DNA of 64,000 nucleotides from Polyangium spumosum (GTDB lineage Bacteria > Myxococcota_A > Polyangia > Polyangiales > Polyangiaceae), in NCBI RefSeq assembly GCF_009649845.1, contig NZ_WJIE01000004.1, positions 124,001 to 188,000 of the forward strand. Reading direction: 5' to 3'. Below are positions 9,067 through 15,697 of this stretch, piece by piece. Each line of letters opens with the position of its first letter. Positions within the stretch are counted from its first letter, which is position 1. The notes beneath the pieces were generated by a model. The model searched no databases and had not been told where the DNA came from. It saw only the letters and a list, made by a program, of their open reading frames with translations. The position numbers and the translations under genes were made by a program.

Positions 9067-9148
9067 ACGGCGCGCGAGGGTAGCGCTCGACGACGCCGCG
9101 CGCGAGCTTTCGAAGCGACGTGAGCGTGCGCAAGATCGTCGCGTCTTC

Positions 9149-9173
9149 CTGTCTTCCTTTGCCGCGAAGACAG
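9149..9173. promoter_or_regulatory. Perfect 8-bp inverted repeat in a divergent promoter region
   Basis: CTGTCTTC (9149-9156) and GAAGACAG (9166-9173) are exact reverse complements separated by 9 bases. They lie in the 148-base gap between the divergent kinase and ferritin-like lipoprotein genes, 42 bases before the latter's start. The size fits an operator for a dimeric regulator, or a weak hairpin. No partner regulator is encoded nearby. Confidence 0.35.
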
Positions 9174-9214
9174 CCGTACGATCGGGCCCTCTGCTCCACC
9201 GAGGAGGAACTCTC

Positions 9215-10744
9215 ATGCATGATCGACTTGCCTTTCTTTCGTTGCGCCTCTCCCTCTTTGCGGCCCTCGGCCTCTCGGCCGTCGCCTGCGGATCGACCGT
9301 GGAAAACGGCGGCCAGGGAGGGCAAGGTGGCGCGGGCACGGGCGCGAGCACGAGCGCGACCTCGAGCCAGGGTGGCTTCGGCGGGTGGTCCGGCTGCGCG
9401 GGCGCGACGCCCGTCCTGCTCGCGGACGGCTCGGACAGCGGCTACGTGAAGTGCGACGACGGCACCATCCACCGCGAGGTGGCCGTCGCCTGCGATACCA
9501 CGATCGACGCGCCCGCCTGCGAGGGCACCGAGCCGTCGAAGTCGTGCACGACCGACGCCGATTGCACGGCCAAGCCCCACGGCAAATGCATCCACCAGGA
9601 CCCGGCCTTCGAGAACCCCGAGCCCTCCTGCGGCTGCGTGTACGCCTGCGCGAACGACGCCGAGTGCGGCGAGGACGCCGTCTGCGTCTGCCCCGGCGTC
9701 GTGAACAATGGCGTCGCCTGGTCCCGCTGCTCGGCCGTGGCGAAATGCGCGACCGACGCGGATTGCCCGAGCGGCGAGTGTGGCATCACCTCCTTCAACG
9801 ACGGCTGCTTCCAGCAGATCGGCCTCGCTTGCCGCACGGCGGACGACGCCTGCCGCGTCGACGCCGATTGCATGGACGGGGCCGCCTGCGCCGCGCTCCC
9901 GTACAGCACGACCGGCGAGCCCGGCACCTTCAACTGCGAGACGCAAAACTGCGCGATCGGCCGCCCCTTGCTCGTCGCCGGCGCGGCCCGCACCGCGCCC
10001 GCCGCGGCTCGCGTCGACTGGATCCTCGCCGAGATCACGCCCGACGTGGCGTCGCTCGATCCGGCCGTCCGGCGCGCCCTCGCCGACGCGTGGACCGAGA
10101 TCGCCGCGCTCGAGCACGCGTCCGTCGCGAGCTTCGCCCGCTTCACGCTCCAGCTCATGGCCCTCGGCGCGCCGCCCGAGCTGCTCTTCGCCGCGCAGAC
10201 CGCCGCTGCCGACGAGGTCGAGCACGCCCGCGTCGGGTATGCCCTGGCGAGCCGTTATGCCGATCGCCCGATCGGCCCTGCGAAGCTCGATCTTTCGGGC
10301 GTCCCCCTCGAGACCGACCTGCGCGCCGTCCTCGGCTCCCTCATCGAAGAGGCCTGCGTGGGCGAGACGATCGGCGCCGCCGAGGCGCTCGCGCTCGCGG
10401 GGCTCGTGCAAGATCCGGCGCTCCGCGAGGTCCACGCGCGTATCGCCGAGGACGAGCAGCGCCACGCCGAGCTCGCCTGGAAGACCTTGCGATTCCTGCT
10501 CGAAGGCGCCGACGAGGACACGCGAAGCTTCGCTCGCGCCACGTTCGACCGGGCGATCGAGGCCTCGAGCGTGGACCCGTCTTTCCGGCGCGCCGTCGTG
10601 GCCGAGGAGGTCGGGCTCCTCTCTGCCAAGCAAATCGGCGCCCTTCGCCGCCAGGTTTTGCGTGACGTCGTGCGTCCTTGCGCCGACGCGCTCCTCGCGC
10701 CTGCCGCGGCGAAGGCGGTCTCGGCGCGCCTCCAGGCCTGCTGA
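9215..10744 (+). CDS. Cysteine-rich lipoprotein fused to a ferritin-like diiron domain
   Basis: A 509-residue lipoprotein. The ATG at 9215 follows GAGGAGGAA (9201-9209) and begins a signal peptide with Cys at 'LSAVACGST'. A Gly/Ser linker ('NGGQGGQGGAGTGASTSATS') leads to a disulfide-rich region (about residues 60-250) with motifs such as 'CTTDADCTAKPHGKC' and 'CATDADCPSGECG'. The C-terminal 230 residues form a helical ferritin-like domain. Its metal-ligand pattern is 'ALEHASVASF' (near 300), 'DEVEHARVG' (near 334), 'EEACVGETIG' (near 380) and 'DEQRHAELAW' (near 413), i.e. paired E and ExxH motifs of a diiron four-helix bundle. An exported ferritin-like domain could oxidise or bind iron in the periplasm or at the cell surface. 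Its exact reaction is unknown. Confidence 0.83.
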   Translation: MHDRLAFLSLRLSLFAALGLSAVACGSTVENGGQGGQGGAGTGASTSATSSQGGFGGWSGCAGATPVLLADGSDSGYVKCDDGTIHREVAVACDTTIDAPACEGTEPSKSCTTDADCTAKPHGKCIHQDPAFENPEPSCGCVYACANDAECGEDAVCVCPGVVNNGVAWSRCSAVAKCATDADCPSGECGITSFNDGCFQQIGLACRTADDACRVDADCMDGAACAALPYSTTGEPGTFNCETQNCAIGRPLLVAGAARTAPAAARVDWILAEITPDVASLDPAVRRALADAWTEIAALEHASVASFARFTLQLMALGAPPELLFAAQTAAADEVEHARVGYALASRYADRPIGPAKLDLSGVPLETDLRAVLGSLIEEACVGETIGAAEALALAGLVQDPALREVHARIAEDEQRHAELAWKTLRFLLEGADEDTRSFARATFDRAIEASSVDPSFRRAVVAEEVGLLSAKQIGALRRQVLRDVVRPCADALLAPAAAKAVSARLQAC

Positions 10745-10826
10745 GCACTTCGCTTCCCACCCTTTGCGTCTCCGCAATTGTCCTTGACATGGGCGAGCGG
10801 AATCCGGTCTCTTGGGTTCTGCTCGC

Positions 10827-11876
10827 ATGTCTCGCCGTGTCCGCGCACCGGTGGTCCTCGGCGGCCTCGCGCTCGTCGCGACGGCGGTCGGGTACATGTC
10901 GCTGGGCGCGCGTTCTGCGCCCACGGCCTCGGCCGCCGCGCCCGTCGAGCCCGCGCCCGCGCCCGCGCCTGCGCCGCTCGACGTGGCCGAGCCCGCGCCC
11001 GCGCCCACGCCCGCGCCTCTCGCGCCTGCGCCTGCGAAGCCGGCCGAGCGCGCCGACGCCCATTTTGATCGTTCCTGGCGCGCCCCGCTCGCCGGCGGGC
11101 TCTTGATGTTCCCGCCCTCCTGGTCGTCGGAGGACGGCGCGTACGACCTCGTCCTGCACCTCAACGGCAACACGGACCTCGTCGAGGAGAACTACGGATT
11201 CGCGGGCGTGAACGCGGTCGTGGCGATCCTGAACCTCGGCGTCGGCTCGGGCGTCTACGAGGATCGGTTCGCCGACCCGGCGGGCCTGCGGCTCATTTTA
11301 TCCCGCGCGCAAAGCGTGATGGTGGCGCGTGGATTGAAGAACGCCCGCCTTCGCCGCATCGGGCTCTCGGCCTGGAGCTCGGGGTATGGCGGGATCATCA
11401 AGATCCTCCTGCACGAGGAGTTCTTCGATCGAATCAGCGCGATCGTGCTCGTCGACTCCATTCACTGTGGATACGATCCCCACACGAAGGAGCTGAAGCG
11501 CGACCAGATCGAGCCGACGAAGCGCTTCGCGAAGAAGGCCGTGGAGGGCAAGGCGCTGCTCACCATCGTGCACTCGGAGATCGAGACGTACGGCTACCAC
11601 AACGCGCACCGCACGACCGATTTCGTGTTGCAATCGGTGGGCGCCTCGCGGACGCCGACCACGGTCTGGCAGCCCTTGCCGAACGTGCCCGCGATGAAAC
11701 ACGTCGTCCCGAACGCGTACATGAAGCCACTCGAGCCGCTCACCGAGGCGCACGAGGGGGAGCTCCACGTGCGAGGGTACGGCGGCACGGGGCCTTATAC
11801 GCACATGCTGCACCTGATTCAGTTCTCGACGACGGCGCTGCCGGATCTCGTGAAGTTCTGGGGGCGGCACCATTAA
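10827..11876 (+). CDS. Exported alpha/beta-hydrolase-like protein
   Basis: A 349-residue protein. The ATG at 10827 (MSRRVRAPVVLGGLALVATA) gives an uncleaved or Sec-type N-terminal segment, followed by an Ala/Pro repeat tract (about residues 35-80, 'PAPAPAPAPLDVAEPAPAP'). The folded part starts near residue 85 ('FDRSWRAPLAGGLLMFPPSW'). 'LVLHLNGNTDLVEENYGF' and 'RIGLSAWSSGYGGIIKIL' resemble the oxyanion strand and nucleophile elbow of alpha/beta hydrolases, with 'SSGYGG' in place of a textbook GxSxG. 'AIVLVDSIHCGY' fits the acid strand, and 'THMLHLIQF' could supply the His. A possible promoter TTGACA lies at 10784-10789. It may be an esterase or a cell-envelope hydrolase. Confidence 0.68.
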   Translation: MSRRVRAPVVLGGLALVATAVGYMSLGARSAPTASAAAPVEPAPAPAPAPLDVAEPAPAPTPAPLAPAPAKPAERADAHFDRSWRAPLAGGLLMFPPSWSSEDGAYDLVLHLNGNTDLVEENYGFAGVNAVVAILNLGVGSGVYEDRFADPAGLRLILSRAQSVMVARGLKNARLRRIGLSAWSSGYGGIIKILLHEEFFDRISAIVLVDSIHCGYDPHTKELKRDQIEPTKRFAKKAVEGKALLTIVHSEIETYGYHNAHRTTDFVLQSVGASRTPTTVWQPLPNVPAMKHVVPNAYMKPLEPLTEAHEGELHVRGYGGTGPYTHMLHLIQFSTTALPDLVKFWGRHH

Positions 11877-11949
11877 AAGACGATCCTCGTGAGCCCTCCG
11901 GCTCGTTTCTTCTTGTCGCCCAGCCGATCGACCCGCGACTCTGTACTCC

Positions 11950-12927
11950 ATGCAAACCATGACGAAACGCCGCTCGGCCATGCTGGGCGTGCTGGTGCTG
12001 GGCTTTGGTGGGGCCACGATGATGGGTGCGTGCGGGCCGCCCCTCGATCCGGGGCCTCTCGATGCGTGCGCGACTCTCCCCGAAGCCCCGACCGAGACGT
12101 CGACCGAATGCGCGGAGCCCACGCTCGAGCCGTGCATGCTGTACCGCATCCCGCTCCTGGGAAACCCGACGGAGAACGGCGCGCTGCGGAGCAAGTACAT
12201 CGCCGCGTTCGGCAGCGCTTGTTACATGTCCGTGGGCCCCATCCCCACGTTCAACTGCTTCTACGAGACGTGGGAGGCCGCGTGCGCCGATGCCGTGAAG
12301 ATCGGCAAGGTGTCGGGCAATGCGGAGTACGACGAGGGCTACGAGTGTCAGCCCGTCGGCAACGGTGACTACACGCTGCAAGTTGGTCCGGATCCCGCGA
12401 TCAAGATTCCGATCACCTACGAGGACGCGCCGCTCCAGTCGTCGCTCATCGAGATCAAGACCGTCCCGACGGAGGTGAACGGTCCGTATCGGAACCTGGT
12501 CGAGGTGACGCCCGTCGAGCCTGGCAAACGCTTCGACTGCACGAGCGGCCAGGTCGGCGCCGACGGCAAGACCATGAGCCAGAAGAAGTGGGCCCTCGAG
12601 GTCAACCGCAAGGCGCACGGCGGGAAGATTCACTCCGATCTCGCGGGCTACACGTGGCCTTGCGAGGATGAGAACTGCAAGCCGACGACGTGCACCGAGC
12701 CGGAGCTCCTCAATGAGCCACCAAAGGACCCCAAGGTCTATGACCCCTACGCAGCGCAGGTGCACCACGTGGTGCCCAGGAAGGACCCGCGCGGTTGCCG
12801 GTGGGGCACGAATGCATACAAGAACGCGGCCGTCATCTCGTGGAAACTCAACCTGCATCTCACGAACAAGCCTCCGCCGATCAAAGAGGTGACGCTGATC
12901 AACAAGGTCCCGCCGTACACGCCCTGA
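11950..12927 (+). CDS. Lipoprotein with C-terminal HNH-type nuclease domain, candidate transferred toxin
   Basis: A 325-residue lipoprotein (start ATG 11950; a second ATG at 11959 is also possible). The signal peptide ends in lipobox MGAC. The mature N-terminal part (about residues 30-250) has scattered cysteines and no recognised family. The C-terminus carries an HNH/AHH-like signature: 'AQVHHVVPRKDP' (His272-His273), then 'GTNAYKNAAVISWKLNLHLTN' in which Asn288, Asn292, Asn301 and His303 sit where HNH nucleases have their N and second H. A nuclease on a lipoprotein is the architecture of SitA toxins, which Myxococcus transfers between siblings by outer-membrane exchange. The gene 65 bases downstream would be the immunity partner. 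The toxin role is inferred and the nuclease call rests on motif reading only. Confidence 0.7.
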   Translation: MQTMTKRRSAMLGVLVLGFGGATMMGACGPPLDPGPLDACATLPEAPTETSTECAEPTLEPCMLYRIPLLGNPTENGALRSKYIAAFGSACYMSVGPIPTFNCFYETWEAACADAVKIGKVSGNAEYDEGYECQPVGNGDYTLQVGPDPAIKIPITYEDAPLQSSLIEIKTVPTEVNGPYRNLVEVTPVEPGKRFDCTSGQVGADGKTMSQKKWALEVNRKAHGGKIHSDLAGYTWPCEDENCKPTTCTEPELLNEPPKDPKVYDPYAAQVHHVVPRKDPRGCRWGTNAYKNAAVISWKLNLHLTNKPPPIKEVTLINKVPPYTP

Positions 12928-12957
12928 CGCGGCCGGCGGACGCAGGCGACGCGACCG

Positions 12958-12986
12958 TTGACGCCGCGACAAACGAGGTCTAGGCG
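12958..12986 (+). promoter_or_regulatory. Candidate promoter for the partner of the HNH lipoprotein
   Basis: TTGACG (12958-12963) is followed after 17 bases by TAGGCG (12981-12986), just before the ATG at 12993. An own promoter would let the putative immunity gene be expressed independently of the toxin gene. The -10 match is modest, and a start this close to the ATG would make the transcript nearly leaderless. Confidence 0.35.
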
Positions 12987-12992
12987 AAGCCG

Positions 12993-13805
12993 ATGCTCGA
13001 ACGGGTCACCCGCCGCCTCGGACGCCTCGTCTTCGACCGAGACGCCATCGTGCGCGCCGCGTTGCGCGCATACGTCGAAACCCACCTCGAGGAGATCTCG
13101 CGCTTTTGGTATCCAGCCTCCGACTGCATGGCCTGGACAGGCGACCTCCAGCGGGGCGCCGTCTATAACGCCGACGGAGAAGGAAACTACGAGGTTGTGG
13201 CCTGGAACGAGGCAGGCGTCGTGGGCCTCGCGTACGAACTCGGGTGCGGGCCCATCGAGCAGCTCGGCCTCTCGCTCGACGCGGTGACCCGCGGCCCGGA
13301 CGACGTGCGCGGGGCCGTGCCGGGGCTGCCCGCCGAGCTCGAGTCCGCGTTCGTGATGGCCGTCGGTTGGCTCGCCACGGGAGAGGCGAGAGACGATGAT
13401 GTGGTGTATGGGGAGAAGCTGGCCGGCGTGGGCTTCTGGCTTCACGGCGATCACGGGGGAGGCACGCTCTTCGACGATCTGGCGCCCCACGGCGCCGTCC
13501 GCCTCGCCGCGTGGGGCTTGCTCCACAATGGGCGCCTTTTGCCGCTGTCTTGTGAGTCGTATCGTCCACGCCCCGGGTGGATCGTGACGTACCACAACCG
13601 CCCCGAAGACGCCCCCGCCCACGCGGTCATCGACGCGGTGGTCGATCGGAGGCTGAAGGGCCCCACGGAGTTCACGCCCGCCGAGCTCGAGACCCTCCTT
13701 CGCCCCACGCCCAAGCCGGATCAGGTGCTCGCCATCCAGCGCAGGCTTCAAAAGGTCGGCATCACCTGGCCCGGCTCGCCCGAGATCCCCGAGAAGCCGA
13801 CCTGA
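12993..13805 (+). CDS. Cytoplasmic protein of unknown family, candidate immunity partner
   Basis: A 270-residue soluble protein with no signal peptide or membrane segment. It starts 65 bases after the HNH lipoprotein gene on the same strand. Nothing catalytic is evident. It is acidic and Trp/Gly-rich, with motifs such as 'YEVVAWNEAGVVGLAYELG' and 'GVGFWLHGDHGGGTLFDD', a pattern reminiscent of the beta-rich immunity or carbohydrate-binding folds found beside polymorphic toxins. I do not recognise the family. The role of immunity protein is inferred only from the position after a nuclease lipoprotein. A strong hairpin begins right at its stop codon (13806-13836). Confidence 0.6.
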   Translation: MLERVTRRLGRLVFDRDAIVRAALRAYVETHLEEISRFWYPASDCMAWTGDLQRGAVYNADGEGNYEVVAWNEAGVVGLAYELGCGPIEQLGLSLDAVTRGPDDVRGAVPGLPAELESAFVMAVGWLATGEARDDDVVYGEKLAGVGFWLHGDHGGGTLFDDLAPHGAVRLAAWGLLHNGRLLPLSCESYRPRPGWIVTYHNRPEDAPAHAVIDAVVDRRLKGPTEFTPAELETLLRPTPKPDQVLAIQRRLQKVGITWPGSPEIPEKPT

Positions 13806-13836
13806 CGGGCCCACCTCGGAACGAGGGCGGGGCCCG
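13806..13836 (+). terminator. Two-part hairpin directly after the stop codon
   Basis: CGGGCCC (13806-13812) pairs with GGGCCCG (13830-13836). Inside it, CCTCG (13814-13818) pairs with CGAGG (13822-13826) around a GAA loop. There is no T-run, so it may be a processing or stabilising element rather than an intrinsic terminator. Confidence 0.4.
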
Positions 13837-13904
13837 CGTGGACGTGGTCCTCGACCACGCGAGCGTCGCCCGCGGCCAGTCCGACGATCCTTGAAACGTC
13901 GTCG

Positions 13905-14219
13905 ACGTCGCCTGCGACGGGTCCCGCGTCAGCCGCGACGACGCCAGAGTCACCTCCAACCACGTCGGAGTCACCTCCACCCACGCCGGAGTCACCTCCA
14001 ACCACGTCGGAGTCAGCCACGACGACTCCGTAGTCAACTCCACCCACGCTGGAGCCACCCGCAACGACGCCGGAGTCGTCTCGACCCACGCCGGAGCCAC
14101 CCGCAACGACGCCGCCGTCGTCTCGACCCACGTCGGCGTCACCTCCACCCACGCTGGAGTCACCTGCGACGACTCCGCCGTCGTCTCGACCCACGCCGGA
14201 GTCAGCCGACGCGTCGAAA
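13905..14219. repeat. Minisatellite of 15 units of 21 bp
   Basis: About fifteen diverged 21-bp units run head to tail from 13905 to 14219; the best unit cores read GAGTCACCTCCACCCACG or GAGTCACCTCCAACCACG. Unit boundaries fall every 21 bases from 13947 (13968, 13989, 14010 and so on to 14199). Because 21 is a multiple of three, several frames stay open, giving Trp-Val-Glu or Gly-Asp-Ser heptads on the minus strand. None has a ribosome binding site or a recognisable protein around it, so I regard the array as non-coding. It lies 100 bases after the candidate immunity gene and within the 544-base gap before the gene at 14350. Confidence 0.85.
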
Positions 14220-14254
14220 CCCTGCTTACCGTGGAGCCCCGCAACTTCCCGTCG

Positions 14255-14282
14255 TTGACAGAATTTTCCAGGGACTTAAAGG
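14255..14282 (+). promoter_or_regulatory. Candidate sigma-70-type promoter
   Basis: TTGACA (14255-14260), a 16-base spacer that is unusually A/T-rich for this window, and TAAAGG (14277-14282) precede the ATG at 14350 by about 67 bases. It is one of the better -35/-10 pairs seen here. Confidence 0.45.
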
Positions 14283-14349
14283 TGTGTGCTCATTCGCATC
14301 ACCCGCGCGTCAATGGGGCGCGCGAGGTGCCGCAAAGAGGGACGGATCC

Positions 14350-14868
14350 ATGAACAACGGACCCAAGGCGCTTTATAACGGCCCGACCACCTGCGACATC
14401 ACGGACATCAAGGACCACGTCGTCGATCTGCCCGAGGGCGAGATGCAGCATCGCCGATTCGAAAAAGAGGGCATCGCCGACGTCCTCGTCGAGCTCGCGA
14501 AGGCCAAGACCGGCGCGCTCACGCAGGCCGGCGTCGCCTTCGAGGTCGTCGAGCGTATCGAGATGCGCTCCGCGAGGCTCGCGGTCATCCGGAAAAAGAA
14601 GGCCGAAGCAAAGAAGCTCTACGAGGTCCTCGACGAGACCGAGGCCAACGAGGAGGACGCCCGCGAGGGTGATATCGCCCTCGTCGCCAGGACCGCGCAG
14701 ACGGCCTCCAAACACGTGGATCCGTCACTCGCGGCCCTCTTCGAGAAGACGATGAAGTATTACTCCCAGATCGGCGACAAGGCCGCCGCGACGCGCCGCA
14801 GGAACCTGAAGGCCGCCGCCGAAGCCGCCGCGCGCACCGCCGACAAGGCGAACGCCGACCCGAGCTGA
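14350..14868 (+). CDS. Small helical protein of unknown function
   Basis: A 172-residue cytoplasmic protein. The ATG at 14350 follows an AAAGAGGGACGG stretch that serves as the ribosome binding site. There is no signal peptide, membrane segment or known motif. The composition is rich in Lys, Glu and Ala, and the sequence looks almost wholly alpha-helical. One likely coiled coil is around residues 70-105 ('IRKKKAEAKKLYEVLDETEA') and a basic Ala-rich helix ends the protein ('RRRNLKAAAEAAARTADKAN'). It stands alone, preceded by its own promoter candidate at 14255-14282. I do not recognise it. Confidence 0.7.
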   Translation: MNNGPKALYNGPTTCDITDIKDHVVDLPEGEMQHRRFEKEGIADVLVELAKAKTGALTQAGVAFEVVERIEMRSARLAVIRKKKAEAKKLYEVLDETEANEEDAREGDIALVARTAQTASKHVDPSLAALFEKTMKYYSQIGDKAAATRRRNLKAAAEAAARTADKANADPS

Positions 14869-14897
14869 GCTCCCCCCCCCGAATCAGCCCCGCCCCA

Positions 14898-15560
14898 TCA
14901 TTCCCCAGAAACGCGAGCCAGCACGAGCGGCAGCAGGTCCTCGGGTTTCGATAACCAGTGCGACGGCTCCGACGGGGCGAGGTCTGCCCGCGTCATCGGG
15001 CCCCAGAGCGCGGCGCCCGTCGCGACCCCGGCGCTCCTGCCGGCGTGCATGTCGTGCAGGCTGTCGCCCACGAAGAGCGCCTCGCCCGGCCGCGATCCGA
15101 GCCGCGCGAGGGCAAGATCCACCGGCTCCTTGTGGGGCTTCGGGTTCGTCACGTCGTCCGAGCAGACGAGCACCTCGAAGGCGTCGGCGAGCCCCGCGAC
15201 CTCGAGCCCGCGCTTCGTGCTGTGCCGGTTCTTGCTGGTCACGATGGCGACCTTCACGCCCGCCCCGGCGAGCGCGCGGACACTCTCGACAGCCCCAGGG
15301 TAGGGCCGCACGCAAGCGTCGTGGTGCATGAGGTTGTACGCCCGGTACGTCTCGATCATCGCGAGCACCACCTCGGGATCGTCCGAATAACCGGCGAGCT
15401 GCGTCCGCAGGGGCGTGCCGACGCCGCGGAGGAGCACGTCGTCCGCGCACGGAGGCAAGCCGTGCGCGGCGAAGGTGTGGTGGTAGCTGTCGAGGATCAA
15501 GCGGATCGAGTCGATCAGCGTGCCGTCGAGATCAAACAAAACCGTCGTGTATCGCCGCAT
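14898..15560 (-). CDS. HAD-superfamily phosphatase, phosphoglycolate phosphatase-like
   Basis: A 220-residue cytoplasmic haloacid dehalogenase-type hydrolase. The ATG at 15560 sits just before the conserved motif I 'VLFDLDGTLIDS' (nucleophile Asp at the first D). Motif II is 'VAIVTSKN' (Thr), motif III the Lys in 'NPKPHKEPV', and motif IV 'ALFVGDSLHDM' with the acidic pair. The helical cap between residues 16 and 85 places it in the PGP/PpaX group, which act on 2-phosphoglycolate, pyrophosphate or similar small phosphates. The substrate cannot be fixed from sequence. It is convergent with the gene at 14350. Confidence 0.88.
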   Translation of the reverse strand: MRRYTTVLFDLDGTLIDSIRLILDSYHHTFAAHGLPPCADDVLLRGVGTPLRTQLAGYSDDPEVVLAMIETYRAYNLMHHDACVRPYPGAVESVRALAGAGVKVAIVTSKNRHSTKRGLEVAGLADAFEVLVCSDDVTNPKPHKEPVDLALARLGSRPGEALFVGDSLHDMHAGRSAGVATGAALWGPMTRADLAPSEPSHWLSKPEDLLPLVLARVSGE

Positions 15561-15697
15561 GGGAGCCGCGTCATTACCACGTCCCCGCCCAGGCGCACGC
15601 GGCGCCGCGCACCGGAGAGGAGTCCCCGAGATTTCGGGGAACTCGGCCGGCCCAGCCGTGTCCTTGCCGCACCGCCCAGAAAACCGAGGCAAATTCG

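Noticed and set aside
8288-11173. Very long open frame on the minus strand opposite the kinase end and the ferritin-like gene
   Set aside because: It is antisense to well-supported genes, its translation is Arg/Gly/Ala low-complexity and matches no family. In this base composition long antisense frames are expected by chance.
13905-14219. CRISPR array
   Set aside because: Units are contiguous and all similar, with no alternation of constant repeats and unique spacers, and no cas gene is near. The same holds for 21545-21865.
13762-14244. Minus-strand frame of heptad repeats (Trp-Val-Glu type) over the 21-bp array
   Set aside because: A 21-bp unit without stop codons keeps several frames open at once. 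No ribosome binding site or flanking conserved protein supports translation, so it is described only as a repeat.
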